A stretch of 64,000 nucleotides of DNA from Prevotella sp. (GCA_017619275.1 JAFZSR010000076.1:29047-93046), one strand, 5' to 3'; shown: positions 34,391-43,618, numbered from the stretch's first letter. Made by a program: numbers and translations. The notes: generated from the sequence alone by a model not told the origin.

Positions 34391-34582
34391 ATGATGAGAC
34401 AAACATTACGAGACCGCAACCAGCATGTGATTGGCTATATCGATGTGGAATTCAGCGGCCGCCAGTGCCTGCGCGACAGCAACAACCACGTCCTCGGCTA
34501 TTACGAGCCCGGTCGTAACCAGACCGTAGACTCCAACTACCACGTCATAGGAAATGGTAATATCCTTACCACACTCTTATAG
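34391..34582 (+). CDS. Small protein with three D-x-N-x-HV(I/L)G repeats
   Basis: From ATG 34391 (or the next ATG at 34394) the protein has 63 residues and three short repeats: LRDRNQHVIGYIDV, LRDSNNHVLGYYEP and TVDSNYHVIGNGNI. Each looks like a beta-hairpin, so the protein may be a small all-beta fold. Similar short 4-to-5-strand proteins occur in Prevotella and other gut bacteria, and I know of no function. There is no signal peptide, so it is probably cytoplasmic. The promoter at 34354 rules out the upstream start. It is alone, between sbcDC and a repeat-rich gap. Confidence 0.7.
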   Translation: MMRQTLRDRNQHVIGYIDVEFSGRQCLRDSNNHVLGYYEPGRNQTVDSNYHVIGNGNILTTLL

Positions 34583-34625
34583 CCGCTTTCCACAAACATT
34601 AACCAGTCTTCTATTTGTTTAAACA

Positions 34626-34700
34626 GCGACACAGTCTATATAAACCGTGATGCAGTTTTTATAGACTACGACGTAGTTTATAAAAACCACGACGTAGTCT
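34626..34700. repeat. 21-base tandem array, ACGACGTAGT type, copy A
   Basis: Units of exactly 21 bases at 34626, 34647 and 34668, plus a partial unit at 34689. The best unit reads ACGACGTAGTTTATAAAAAC plus C. ACTACGACGTAGT is an internal inverted repeat. A sister array is at 63735-63810. The rest of the gap to glnS (34701-34990) shows no feature I can name. Confidence 0.85.
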
Positions 34701-34993
34701 GAAGAATGTTTGCGTGTTTGTGGGTTATACTTATACAACTGCTACGTTTCCGTTCTGCGTTGCCGACTATTTAAAATATAGTTTTGATTTGAATCGGCAT
34801 TATGATAAATAACTGCATATGATTCTAACCACACTATCCTATTTGTGTATCTCAACAAACACAAATGAGACTCCCTTTATGGCAGGTTGACTTGAATGTA
34901 TTATGTACGTTATACAAACCCCTTGCATTTGAGAACTTGCTCATTATATAATATACACGCGCAAGGCGCTTAACCTGTCAGTTCTTTCGGTTA

Positions 34994-35148
34994 AAAGTAC
35001 ACTTTCGCTCGGAAAAAAAATGGGTTTTTCTTTTGTTCTTCGCTCTCTTATTCGTACCTTTGGCCTTCGGCCGAAAGTACTTTCGCTCGGAAAAACAAAG
35101 AAAAAATATCTTTTTCCTTTGCTTTTCGCTCGCTTATTCGTACCTTTG
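34994..35148 (+). promoter_or_regulatory. Duplicated promoter segment upstream of glnS
   Basis: Two related segments, 34994-35062 and 35074-35148, both begin AAAGTAC, continue CTTTCGCTCGGAAAAA and end CTTATTCGTACCTTTG. The two -7 elements TACCTTTG are at 35055-35062 and 35141-35148, 86 bases apart. A GGCCTTCGGCC hairpin separates the copies. Confidence 0.75.
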
Positions 35149-35174
35149 CACCAAATTTTTAATGACGAACAATT

Positions 35175-36917
35175 ATGGCAGAGAAAGTATTGACCGAGAA
35201 CGAAGAGAAAAAATCGGTGAGTTTTATTGAGCAGAAGGTAATCGACGACCTGGCAGCAGGCAAAAACAGCGGGCGCTTACAGACGCGTTTCCCACCAGAA
35301 CCCAATGGCTATCTGCACATTGGACATGCAAAGGCCATTGCCCTCGACTTCGGCCTTGCCAAGAAGTATGGCGGCGAGTGCAACCTGCGATTCGACGATA
35401 CCAATCCCCAAAAAGAGGACACCGAATATATTGAAAGCATTGAGCACGACATCAAGTGGCTCGGCTTTGAGTGGGCACACGTCTACTACGCCAGCGACTA
35501 TTTCCAGCAGTTGTGGGACTTCGCCGTGTGGCTCATCCGTCAAGGCCGTGCCTATGTCGACGAGCAGAGCGCCGAGGTGATTGCCCAGCAGAAGGGCACC
35601 ACCACCAGTCCTGGCACCAACAGCCCCTATCGCGACCGTCCCGTGGAGGAGAACCTTCGGCTCTTCGAATATATGAACAGCGGCGAATGTCAGCCAGGCA
35701 CGCTGGTATTGCGTGCCAAGATTGACATGGCACATCCCAATATGCTCTTCCGCGATCCCCTACTCTATCGCGTGCTGAACATTCCCCACGTGAAGACTGG
35801 CTCGCGCTGGAACGCCTATCCGATGTATGACTTCACCCACGGACAAAGTGACTATCTGGAGGGTGTCACCCATTCGTGGTGTACACTGGAGTTTGTGGAG
35901 CACCGTCCCTTGTACGACCTCTTTGTGACTTGGATGAAGGAGTGGCGGGGCGAAACCGACAATATCGAAGACAACCGCCCTCGTCAGACGGAGTTCAACA
36001 AGCTGAACCTGAACTACACGTTGATGTCGAAGCGCAACCTGTTGGCTCTGGTGAACGAGAAATTGGTGAACGGATGGGACGACCCACGCATGCCGACCAT
36101 CTGCGGTTTCCGCCGTCGTGGCTACTCGCCCGAGAGCATCGTGAAGTTCATCGACAAGATTGGCTACACCAAGCTGGATGCCCTGAACGACATGGCCTTG
36201 CTCGAGAGCGTCGTGCGCGACGATTTGAACCAGCGTGCCCTGCGTGTCAGCGCTGTCCTCGACCCCGTGAAAGTGGTCATCACCAACTATCCTGAGGGCC
36301 AAATCGAGACGCTCACCGCCGTTAACAACCCTGAGAATGAGGCAGATGGCAAGCATGAGGTGGAGTTCAGCCGCGAGATTTGGATTGAGCGCGACGATTT
36401 CATGGAGGTTGCCGAGAAGAAGTTCATGCGACTGGCTCCTGGCAAGGAAGTGCGATTGAAGAACGCCTATATCATCAAGTGCGACGAAACGCATCCTTGC
36501 GACAAGGACGCCGACGGCCGCGTGACCACCATCTACTGCACTTACGACCCCGAAACGCATAGCGGCATGCCCGGTGCCGACCGTAAGATCAAGGGAAAGA
36601 CGTTGCACTGGGTGAGTTGCCACAATGCCGTGAAGGCCGAGGTGAGGCTCTACGACCGTCTGTGGAAGGTGGAGAACCCGCGCGACGAACTGGCTGCCTT
36701 GCGCGAAGAGCAGCAGTGTGATGCCGTCACGGCCATGAAGCAGATCATCAATCCCGATTCGCTCAGCATCAACGGCAACTGCTACATCGAGCCTTTTGCT
36801 GCCACGTTGCCCGCACTCACCTATCTGCAGTTCCAGCGCATCGGTTACTTCAATGTCGACCCCGACTCCACGCAGGAGCATCCCGTCTTCAACAAAACCG
36901 TGGGGTTGCGCAGCTAA
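35175..36917 (+). CDS. glnS: Glutamine-tRNA ligase
   Basis: This 580-residue class I synthetase charges tRNA-Gln. It has TRFPPEPNGYLHIGHAKA with the HIGH motif at residues 48-51, the GlnRS-specific LRFDDTNPQKED, the tRNA-binding SDYLEGVTHSWCTLEF, and the KMSKS-equivalent LMSKR near residue 277. The C-terminal anticodon-binding beta-barrels are complete. True GlnRS, rather than GluRS plus an amidotransferase, is normal in Bacteroidetes. Two tandem promoters lie upstream. The TPR gene follows after 22 bases. Confidence 0.95.
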   Translation: MAEKVLTENEEKKSVSFIEQKVIDDLAAGKNSGRLQTRFPPEPNGYLHIGHAKAIALDFGLAKKYGGECNLRFDDTNPQKEDTEYIESIEHDIKWLGFEWAHVYYASDYFQQLWDFAVWLIRQGRAYVDEQSAEVIAQQKGTTTSPGTNSPYRDRPVEENLRLFEYMNSGECQPGTLVLRAKIDMAHPNMLFRDPLLYRVLNIPHVKTGSRWNAYPMYDFTHGQSDYLEGVTHSWCTLEFVEHRPLYDLFVTWMKEWRGETDNIEDNRPRQTEFNKLNLNYTLMSKRNLLALVNEKLVNGWDDPRMPTICGFRRRGYSPESIVKFIDKIGYTKLDALNDMALLESVVRDDLNQRALRVSAVLDPVKVVITNYPEGQIETLTAVNNPENEADGKHEVEFSREIWIERDDFMEVAEKKFMRLAPGKEVRLKNAYIIKCDETHPCDKDADGRVTTIYCTYDPETHSGMPGADRKIKGKTLHWVSCHNAVKAEVRLYDRLWKVENPRDELAALREEQQCDAVTAMKQIINPDSLSINGNCYIEPFAATLPALTYLQFQRIGYFNVDPDSTQEHPVFNKTVGLRS

Positions 36918-36939
36918 ATCGTAAATTCGCTAATCGTAA

Positions 36940-38355
36940 ATGCAGAATGACGATTTCTTCGATAGCGAGGAGTTCCGCGACCTATTAGCGGAATACGAGG
37001 AAGCCATGCGCTCGGGGATGCCCCTGTTCATGGATGCCGATGAGTTGACCGACATTGCCGACTACTACCAGCAGCAGGAGCGCTACGATGATGCGCTGGC
37101 CGCAGTGGACTTGGCGTTGGAACGCGAACCGGGCGCCATAGGGCCCCTGACCTACAAGATTCACGAGGCGCTGTGGGCGGGAAATATTGATGAAGCCAAG
37201 GAATACTTGGCACAAATTAGCGACACCGACGAACCCGACTACGTTTACGACAAGGCCGAAATCATGCTCGCCGAGGAACATCCCGACGAGGCCAACCGTT
37301 ATCTGCGCAACGAACTGAAGAACGTCCCGCCAGAGGAGTATCAGGACTACGTCATCGATGTGGCCAACATCTTTGCCGACTATAACTATCCCGAACAAGC
37401 TATGCAATGGATGGCGCGCGCCAAGCAGGAGGACTCGCCAGAGTTCAAGGAGCTGAAGGCGCGCACGCTCTTCGGCTTGGGCAAATATCAGGATAGCGAG
37501 AAGCTTTGGGGCGAGCTCATCGATGTGGATCCCTTCTCAAAGCATTATTGGAATGCGCTGGCTTCCACCCAGTTCATGAACGAGAACTACAGCGCATCGG
37601 TGGAGAGCAGCGAGTATGCCATCGCCATCGACCCCGACGACCCCGACGGTCTTCTCTCGAAAGCCACGGCACTCTATCGGCTCAACAACTACGAGGAGGC
37701 CCTGAAGTATTTCGAGCGTTACTCCGAGCATGTGCCCGACGATGAGTTCGGACTGATGAACCAAGGCACCAGTCTCATCAACCTGGGGCGCAACGACGAT
37801 GCCATCGCGAAGCTGAACGAGGCACTCTATGTGGCACCCCCCGACTCGGAGTACTTGGGCGACATCTATCAAGAGCTGGCCTTCGCCTATAGTGAGGCCG
37901 GAAACGACGAGGAGGCGCTGCGCATGCTCGACAAAGCCGACGAGCATGATGCCGACAAGGTGCAGACGCTGGTGGTGCGAGGACATATCATGCTTGCTTC
38001 AGGACAGGTGCGCCGGGCCGAGGGATTCTTCAGGAAGGCCGTTGTGGAGAGCGACACGCCCAACGAGACGCTGCTGCGCATCATCGTCTCCATCTACGAC
38101 AACCACTTCCTTGAGGCCGCCTATACGCTGTTTCGCAAGTTCTTTCAGATCATCCCCGACGACTTTGGCCAAGGCTACGCCTACATGGCGCTGGTGTGCT
38201 ACGACCTGAAGCACTACGACGAGTTCCTGCACTACCTGAAGACGGCGTGTCTGCTCAATCCGCAGGAGTGCAAGACCGCACTGGGGCACCTCTTCCCAGA
38301 TGAAGTGGAGCCAAAAGATTACTATGTCTATATCAAAGACCGAATGACTAATTGA
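36940..38355 (+). CDS. TPR-repeat protein
   Basis: This 471-residue protein is made of about ten TPR-like helix pairs, for example DIADYYQQQERYDDALAAVD, then YWNALASTQFMNENYSASVE, and LLSKATALYRLNNYEEALKY. The N-terminus is acidic (MQNDDFFDSEEFRDLLAEYE) and there is no signal peptide, so it is cytoplasmic. TPR arrays hold partner proteins; no enzymatic motif is seen. It sits between glnS and dedA, a gene order I recall from other Bacteroidales, but the partner is unknown. dedA starts 10 bases after its stop. Confidence 0.87.
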   Translation: MQNDDFFDSEEFRDLLAEYEEAMRSGMPLFMDADELTDIADYYQQQERYDDALAAVDLALEREPGAIGPLTYKIHEALWAGNIDEAKEYLAQISDTDEPDYVYDKAEIMLAEEHPDEANRYLRNELKNVPPEEYQDYVIDVANIFADYNYPEQAMQWMARAKQEDSPEFKELKARTLFGLGKYQDSEKLWGELIDVDPFSKHYWNALASTQFMNENYSASVESSEYAIAIDPDDPDGLLSKATALYRLNNYEEALKYFERYSEHVPDDEFGLMNQGTSLINLGRNDDAIAKLNEALYVAPPDSEYLGDIYQELAFAYSEAGNDEEALRMLDKADEHDADKVQTLVVRGHIMLASGQVRRAEGFFRKAVVESDTPNETLLRIIVSIYDNHFLEAAYTLFRKFFQIIPDDFGQGYAYMALVCYDLKHYDEFLHYLKTACLLNPQECKTALGHLFPDEVEPKDYYVYIKDRMTN

Positions 38356-38365
38356 AATATCACAA

Positions 38366-38983
38366 ATGAATTGGCTGCTCAACAACCTTAATTATCCCAA
38401 CATCCTGTTGCTGATGCTCTTAGAGAGCACCGTGGTGCCCGTACCCTCGGAGTTGGTGGTGGCGCCTGCCGCCTACCATGCTGCCTCGGGCAATCTAAAC
38501 GTCTTTCTTGTGGTGCTGTTTGCCACGATAGGTGCTGCCATCGGTGCCAGCATCAACTATTTGGTAGCGCTCTATGTGGGTCGCCCCGTCATCTACAAGT
38601 TCGCCAACAGCAAGTGGGGAAAGATGTGCCTCCTCAACCAAGAGAAGGTGGAAAAGAGTGAGAAATACTTCGACGACCACGGCGTGGTCGCCACGCTCAC
38701 TGGGCGTCTCATCCCCGGCATACGCCACCTCATCAGTCTGCCTGCCGGTTTGGCCCGCATGCACTACGGCAAGTTCCTGCTCTACACCACACTGGGAGCC
38801 GGTGTTTGGCACAGCATTTTGGCTGCCTTGGGTTGGTATCTGCACAGCGTGGTGCCCGAAGACCAACTCGACGCCACCATCGAGAAGTACAACCACTACA
38901 TCGTGCTCGGCATCGTGGGCATCGTGGCCATCGTCATTGCCTACTTCGTCATCAAGCACTACAGGAAGAAGAAACAAAGTTGA
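38366..38983 (+). CDS. DedA-family membrane protein
   Basis: This 205-residue inner-membrane protein has the two re-entrant signatures of DedA/SNARE-associated proteins: LESTVVPVPSELVVAPAAY near residue 18 and GRLIPGIRHLISLPAGLARM near 112. About four or five membrane helices are visible, and a basic C-terminus (KHYRKKKQS). DedA proteins are thought to be flippases or transporters for undecaprenyl phosphate or phospholipids and affect envelope integrity. It lies 10 bases after the TPR gene and is followed by a terminator. Confidence 0.92.
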   Translation: MNWLLNNLNYPNILLLMLLESTVVPVPSELVVAPAAYHAASGNLNVFLVVLFATIGAAIGASINYLVALYVGRPVIYKFANSKWGKMCLLNQEKVEKSEKYFDDHGVVATLTGRLIPGIRHLISLPAGLARMHYGKFLLYTTLGAGVWHSILAALGWYLHSVVPEDQLDATIEKYNHYIVLGIVGIVAIVIAYFVIKHYRKKKQS

Positions 38984-38990
38984 ACGAAAA

Positions 38991-39014
38991 GAGGGCTGGC
39001 AATCGCCAGCCCTC
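38991..39014 (+). terminator. Hairpin terminator after dedA
   Basis: GAGGGCTGGC, loop AATC, GCCAGCCCTC: a perfect 10-bp stem with a tetraloop, 8 bases after the dedA stop. No strong T-run follows; it may also serve the convergent aroC unit. Confidence 0.8.
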
Positions 39015-39154
39015 AACCAACACAAAAACTAAACTAGACTTAACTAAAGCAATATCGGACTTTCACAAGCCCTCATTTGCGTCTGCAAAGATAAGCAAAC
39101 TTTCTGATACTCCAAATTTTTTGCGCTTATTTTTGCAATAAAAGCGAATTTATT

Positions 39155-40234
39155 TTAGTTTCTTGACATTTTTGCCAATAAAAGATGGTCAAATACGGTG
39201 ATGGCGGCCATGGCTTCCACTACCGGAACGGCACGAGGCACGACGCAGGGGTCGTGACGACCATGGGCAGTGAAGGTGGTGGCACGTCCCTCAACATCCA
39301 CCGTCGACTGCTGGCGCATCAACGTGGCCACGGGCTTGAAAGCCACGCGGAAATAGATGTCTTGCCCATTGCTGATGCCTCCTTGTATGCCCCCGCTATG
39401 ATTGGTCATGGTCGAGGGGTTGCCGCCGGCATCCTCCACGAACACGTCGTTCTGTTCGGAACCACGTTGGCACACACCCGCAAAGCCCTCGCCATATTCA
39501 AATCCTTTTGCGGCATTGATGCTCATCATGGCTTGAGCCAGCGAGGCGTGCAGCTTGTTGAACTCTGGCTCTCCAACGCCCACGGGGCATCCCTTCACCA
39601 CGCAGCTCACTACGCCGCCGATGGTGTCGCCTTCACTCTTCACCTCGCCGATGAGACGTTCCATCTGCGCGGCTTTGTCAGGGTCGGGACATCGCACGGC
39701 ATTGCTCTCTACTTGCTCCAGGTCGTAATGCAGATAGCCATGCTCCAGCGCAATGGGGCCCACCTGAGAAGTATAGGCTTGCACGGTGACCCCCAGTTGA
39801 CGCAGGGCCAGTTTGGCCAGGGCACCAGCCACCACGCGGCTAAGTGTGATGCGTGCCGACGAGCGACCGCCACCTCGATGATCGCGCATGCCGTATTTGC
39901 AGTGGTAGGTGTAGTCGGCGTGCGAGGGACGGAAGAGTGTGCGCAGCTCGTCGTAGTCTTTCGAGTGCTGGTTTTGGTTGCGCACGATGAAGCCAATGGG
40001 GCATCCAGTGCTCTTTCCTTCGAAGATGCCACTGAGCAGCTCAACTTGGTCGGCTTCCTGGCGCTGGGTGCTGATGGCGCTCTGTCCTGGACGCCTACGA
40101 TTCAGCTCGGCCTGGATAAAATCCACGTCGATGCTGATGCCGGCGGGCATCCCGTCGACCACACCACCCACAGCAGCGCCGTGGCTCTCGCCAAAGGTGG
40201 TCAGCGTAAACACATTGCCGAATGTATTCCTCAC
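39155..40234 (-). CDS. aroC: Chorismate synthase
   Basis: This 359-residue FMN-dependent enzyme converts EPSP to chorismate, the last shikimate step. Family blocks are all present: [19 protein letters not shown], then [37 protein letters not shown] read in parts, and [16 protein letters not shown]. Length is normal. It starts 30 bases after the slyD stop, so slyD-aroC is probably one unit driven by the promoter at 40917. aroE is 3 kb away on the other strand, so the shikimate genes are not an operon. Confidence 0.95.
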   Translation of the reverse strand: MRNTFGNVFTLTTFGESHGAAVGGVVDGMPAGISIDVDFIQAELNRRRPGQSAISTQRQEADQVELLSGIFEGKSTGCPIGFIVRNQNQHSKDYDELRTLFRPSHADYTYHCKYGMRDHRGGGRSSARITLSRVVAGALAKLALRQLGVTVQAYTSQVGPIALEHGYLHYDLEQVESNAVRCPDPDKAAQMERLIGEVKSEGDTIGGVVSCVVKGCPVGVGEPEFNKLHASLAQAMMSINAAKGFEYGEGFAGVCQRGSEQNDVFVEDAGGNPSTMTNHSGGIQGGISNGQDIYFRVAFKPVATLMRQQSTVDVEGRATTFTAHGRHDPCVVPRAVPVVEAMAAITVFDHLLLAKMSRN

Positions 40235-40264
40235 AGTTGCAGCAGTCTTGGTTGAATCCGTGGA

Positions 40265-40858
40265 TTAATGATGGCAGTGCTTACATCCGCAACCGTCGTC
40301 ATGCTTGTGCTCATGCTCTTCGTCGCCACAGCCTTCGCAGTCGTCGCAACAACCGCACTCATGGCTCATATGGTTCAGCATGTTTTGAATCTCCTCGTTG
40401 GTGGCATCACGGTTCTCCAGCAGGATGCCAGTGAACTGCAGTGTCTGTCCAGCCAGTGGATGGTTGGTGTCGATGGTCACTCCGTCCTCTTCCACCTTCA
40501 CCACGCGAGCCATGAACCGATGCTCTTCTTCGTCCAACAAGGTGATCACAGCTCCTTCAAAGATATTTTCATGGTCGAAGTGCCCGTTGATGGTAAACAC
40601 TTCGCGCTTCATCTTGTGCACGCCCTCGTCTTCATATTCGCCAAAGGCTTCGGAGGGTGGCAATGTGAAGTCGAACTTCTCGCCTGGCTGAAGAGCCACG
40701 AGACGCTGCTCGAAGGCATCGAGTGAGAAGCCGAATCCGCTGATAAACGTGAAGGGGTTGCCCTGCTGTGTCTGTTCCTCCAGGTGCTTGCTGCCATCGG
40801 CATCGATGGAATGGAGCTGATAGCTCACTGAGATGTACTTGCTTTGCTTGTTGTCCAT
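40265..40858 (-). CDS. slyD: SlyD-like FKBP-type peptidyl-prolyl isomerase
   Basis: This 197-residue cytoplasmic protein has a SlyD core: FTFISGFGFSLDAFEQRLVA, then GEKFDFTLPPSEAFGEYEDE, with an IF (insert-in-flap) chaperone domain between the FKBP halves. The C-terminal 40 residues are rich in Cys and His (CGCCDDCEGCGDEEHEHKHD, then GCGCKHCHH), typical of SlyD metal-binding tails that handle nickel or zinc. It both folds proteins and buffers metals. It is first in a unit with aroC. Confidence 0.92.
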   Translation of the reverse strand: MDNKQSKYISVSYQLHSIDADGSKHLEEQTQQGNPFTFISGFGFSLDAFEQRLVALQPGEKFDFTLPPSEAFGEYEDEGVHKMKREVFTINGHFDHENIFEGAVITLLDEEEHRFMARVVKVEEDGVTIDTNHPLAGQTLQFTGILLENRDATNEEIQNMLNHMSHECGCCDDCEGCGDEEHEHKHDDGCGCKHCHH

Positions 40859-40916
40859 AGGGTATAATAAATAATGTGTTGCCAGCGCGTGTTCGCGCCG
40901 TTTGCCTAATTGTTGG

Positions 40917-40924
40917 CAAAATTA
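40917..40924 (-). promoter_or_regulatory. -7 element for slyD-aroC
   Basis: Minus-strand TAATTTTG matches TAnnTTTG, 58 bases before the slyD ATG (40858). Confidence 0.6.
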
Positions 40925-41017
40925 CGGAAAATTATTGTAACGGCCAACTTTTCCCCCTTTTTTCTCCCTTCTGCATCAAAATTCGCAAATAATTATCTAA
41001 AATTCGATATTTCTTTG

Positions 41018-41025
41018 TAATTTTG
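41018..41025 (+). promoter_or_regulatory. -7 element for purC
   Basis: TAATTTTG matches TAnnTTTG, 33 bases before the purC ATG chosen at 41059. The longest frame opens at 41023, inside this element, so 41059 is the better start. Confidence 0.65.
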
Positions 41026-41058
41026 CAACCAATTATCATAAACAGAAAGAACAACAGT

Positions 41059-42015
41059 ATGATGGCAAATGCTTTAACCCAAACCGACTTCCATTTCGAA
41101 GGACAGAAAAGCGTGTACCATGGAAAGGTGCGCGACGTTTACGACATTAACGACGACCTGCTGGTGATGGTGGCCACCGACCGCATCTCGGCCTTCGACG
41201 TAGTGTTGCCCAAGGGCATCCCCTTCAAGGGACAAGTGCTCAATCAGATTGCCGCCAAGTTCCTGGATGCCACATCCGACATCTGCCCCAATTGGAAGCT
41301 GGCCACCCCCGACCCCATGGTCACCGTGGGCCTCAAGTGCGAGGGATTCCGCGTGGAGATGATCATCCGCAGCATCCTCACTGGCTCGGCATGGCGCGAA
41401 TACAAGAACGGCTGCCGTGAGTTGTGTGGCGTTCCCCTGCCCGATGGAATGAAGGAAAACGAGCGGTTCCCCGAACCTATCATCACCCCCACAACGAAGG
41501 CCGACGAGGGGCACGACATGAATATCTCGCGCGAAGAAATCATCCGCCAAGGTCTTGTCTCGGCCGAGGATTATGCCGTGATGGAAGACTACACACGTCG
41601 CATCTTCGCCCGTGGACAGGAGATTGCCGCCCGTCGTGGCCTCATCTTGGTCGACACGAAGTATGAGTTTGGTAAGCGCGACGGAAAGGTGTATCTCATT
41701 GACGAGATTCACACGCCCGACAGTAGCCGCTACTTTTATGCCGATGGATACGAGGAAAAACTCAGAAAAGGCGAACCGCAGCGTCAGCTCTCGAAGGAGT
41801 TTGTGCGTCAATGGCTCATCGAGCACAATTTCATGAACGAGCCCGGTCAGGTGATGCCCGTCATTACCGATGAATACGCCGAAAGTGTCTCAGAGCGATA
41901 CATTGAGCTTTACGAGCACATCGTCGGCGAGCCTTTCGACCGCGCCACCGAGACGGGAGATATTGCCCAGCGTATAGAACGAAACATCAGCCAGTGGCTG
42001 AAAAACCGTGGCTAG
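41059..42015 (+). CDS. purC: SAICAR synthase (phosphoribosylaminoimidazole-succinocarboxamide synthase)
   Basis: From ATG 41059 this 318-residue enzyme joins aspartate to CAIR in purine synthesis. It has [20 protein letters not shown] (ATP site), [18 protein letters not shown], the substrate block [19 protein letters not shown] and the metal-site segment [18 protein letters not shown]. Length suits the long, eukaryote-like PurC form common in Bacteroidetes. The stop codon TAG (42013-42015) is itself part of the first unit of a 9-base repeat array. Purine gene purM lies 3.5 kb downstream in the same direction. Confidence 0.95.
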   Translation: MMANALTQTDFHFEGQKSVYHGKVRDVYDINDDLLVMVATDRISAFDVVLPKGIPFKGQVLNQIAAKFLDATSDICPNWKLATPDPMVTVGLKCEGFRVEMIIRSILTGSAWREYKNGCRELCGVPLPDGMKENERFPEPIITPTTKADEGHDMNISREEIIRQGLVSAEDYAVMEDYTRRIFARGQEIAARRGLILVDTKYEFGKRDGKVYLIDEIHTPDSSRYFYADGYEEKLRKGEPQRQLSKEFVRQWLIEHNFMNEPGQVMPVITDEYAESVSERYIELYEHIVGEPFDRATETGDIAQRIERNISQWLKNRG

Positions 42016-42087
42016 TTAAACTAGATATACTAGTCATACTAGATATACTAGTCAGGCTAGTTATACTAGTCAAACTAGTTAATCTAG
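42012..42087. repeat. 9-base tandem array (CTAGTNANA), nine units
   Basis: CTAG recurs every 9 bases from 42012 to 42084: CTAGTTAAA, CTAGATATA, CTAGTCATA, CTAGATATA, CTAGTCAGG, CTAGTTATA, CTAGTCAAA, CTAGTTAAT, CTAG. It begins on the purC stop codon and ends 20 bases before the next ATG. ACTAGT is self-complementary, so many alternative hairpins are possible. Confidence 0.9.
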
Positions 42088-42106
42088 AAAAAAGTCCAAG
42101 AACCCA

Positions 42107-42838
42107 ATGTACCAGCAGGAAACCATCAAACCCTACCACGATGGGGAGAAAGCACAGCAGGTGGAGGCGATGTTCGACCATATCGCCCCCAGCTACGATA
42201 AGCTTAATCATCGTCTGTCGTGGAACATCGACCGCGGCTGGCGCCGAAAGGCTATCGCCGCCCTGCTGCCCTACCAGCCACAATCGCTGCTCGACATCGC
42301 CACGGGTACCGGCGATTTTGCCATCATGGCCGCCCAGATGCTGAAGCCCCAAAAGCTGATTGGCGCCGATATCAGCGAAGGAATGATGGACGTTGGGAAA
42401 AAGAAGGTAGAAAAACTTGGGCTGCAATACGTTATCAAGTTTGCGCACGAGGACTGCTTGAACCTTTCTTTCGCCGAAAACAGCTTCGATGCAGTTACGG
42501 CAGCTTTCGGTATTCGCAACTTTGCCGACCTGGAACAAGGGCTGCGTGAGATGTGTCGGGTGTTGCGCCCCGGCGGCCATCTCAGTATTGTGGAGCTCAC
42601 CACGCCTGTGAAATTCCCCATGAAGCAGCTTTTCAAGGTTTACAGTCACACCGTGCTGCCAGTCTATGGGCGCATCGTCTCGAAGGACAAGAGTGCCTAC
42701 TCCTACCTTCGTCGCACCATCGAAGCTTTCCCGCAGGGAGAGCGCATGATGGACATTCTGAGGCAGACGGGGTTCAAGGAAACGTCATTCAAACGCCTCA
42801 CGGCGGGCATTTGCACCATGTATTTAGCAACTAAATAG
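42107..42838 (+). CDS. ubiE: Demethylmenaquinone methyltransferase
   Basis: This 243-residue SAM methyltransferase makes menaquinone (MenG) or ubiquinone. Motifs: [20 protein letters not shown] at the start, SAM motif [33 protein letters not shown] and [18 protein letters not shown]. In an anaerobic Bacteroidales host the likely substrate is demethylmenaquinone, whose side chain needs a polyprenyl synthase such as the one at 3588. It is separated from purC by the 9-base repeat array and from aroE by 8 bases. Confidence 0.94.
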   Translation: MYQQETIKPYHDGEKAQQVEAMFDHIAPSYDKLNHRLSWNIDRGWRRKAIAALLPYQPQSLLDIATGTGDFAIMAAQMLKPQKLIGADISEGMMDVGKKKVEKLGLQYVIKFAHEDCLNLSFAENSFDAVTAAFGIRNFADLEQGLREMCRVLRPGGHLSIVELTTPVKFPMKQLFKVYSHTVLPVYGRIVSKDKSAYSYLRRTIEAFPQGERMMDILRQTGFKETSFKRLTAGICTMYLATK

Positions 42839-42846
42839 GTAAAAAG

Positions 42847-43593
42847 ATGGATAAATACGGACTCATTGGCTATCCGTTGGGACACTCGTTCTCAATAGGT
42901 TATCACAACCAGCGTTTTGCCGACGAAGGCATCAACGCCAAGTACATGAATTTCGAGATTCCAAGCATTGAGCTGTTGATGGAAGTGCTCAGCCAGAACC
43001 CTGACTTGAAAGGATTGAACGTCACCATCCCTTACAAGGAGAAGGTGATGGATTATCTTGACTACATCAGTCCAGAGGCGCGTGCCATCGGGGCCGTGAA
43101 CGTCATCCGCGTGATACATGAGAAGCAGAAAATTGTGTTGCGTGGCTACAACAGCGATGTCATTGGTTTTGTGCAGAGCATAGAACCCATGCTGGAGAGC
43201 TATCACAAGAAGGCGCTCGTACTGGGCACTGGAGGCGCTTCGAAGGCCATTGCCTATGGATTGAAGTCGCTTGGCATCGAGCCGGTGTTTGTCAGTCGCT
43301 ACGAGCGTCCAGGAACCATCCAGTATGCAAGCATCACCCCCGACGTGGTGCACGAATACAACGTCATCGTGAACTGTACGCCCCTGGGCATGTACCCTAA
43401 GATTGACACCTGCCCTGCCCTACCCTATGATGCACTCGACGAGCACAATATCCTCTACGACCTCATCTACAACCCCGACGTGACGCTTTTCATGAAGCGT
43501 GGCGCCGAACATGGCGCTGCCGTGAAGAACGGGCTTGAGATGCTGTTGCTACAAGCCTTCGCTTCATGGGAGTTCTGGAACGGAAAGGAATGA
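42847..43593 (+). CDS. aroE: Shikimate dehydrogenase
   Basis: This 248-residue NADP enzyme reduces 3-dehydroshikimate to shikimate. The substrate block YGLIGYPLGHSFSIGYHNQR and the catalytic Lys in LNVTIPYKEKVMDYLD are present, as are the nucleotide loop ALVLGTGGASKAIAYGLK and NCTPLGMYPKIDTCP. It is slightly short compared with E. coli AroE (272), as is usual in this phylum. It starts 8 bases after ubiE and is followed after 25 bases by the TPM gene. Confidence 0.93.
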   Translation: MDKYGLIGYPLGHSFSIGYHNQRFADEGINAKYMNFEIPSIELLMEVLSQNPDLKGLNVTIPYKEKVMDYLDYISPEARAIGAVNVIRVIHEKQKIVLRGYNSDVIGFVQSIEPMLESYHKKALVLGTGGASKAIAYGLKSLGIEPVFVSRYERPGTIQYASITPDVVHEYNVIVNCTPLGMYPKIDTCPALPYDALDEHNILYDLIYNPDVTLFMKRGAEHGAAVKNGLEMLLLQAFASWEFWNGKE

Positions 43594-43618
43594 CTTAATA
43601 ATTCAAGAGAAACAATTC

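Noticed and set aside
35033-35230. 65-codon frame before glnS
   Set aside because: It reads through the duplicated promoter segment and overlaps the glnS start in another frame.
39185-40255. 356-codon plus-strand frame
   Set aside because: Antisense to aroC, whose conserved motifs are all intact; the plus-strand translation has no recognisable feature.
41987-42649. Minus-strand frame with a SLTSITSLTSISSMTS string
   Set aside because: The repetitive peptide is the 9-base CTAG array read on the wrong strand; the rest is antisense to ubiE.
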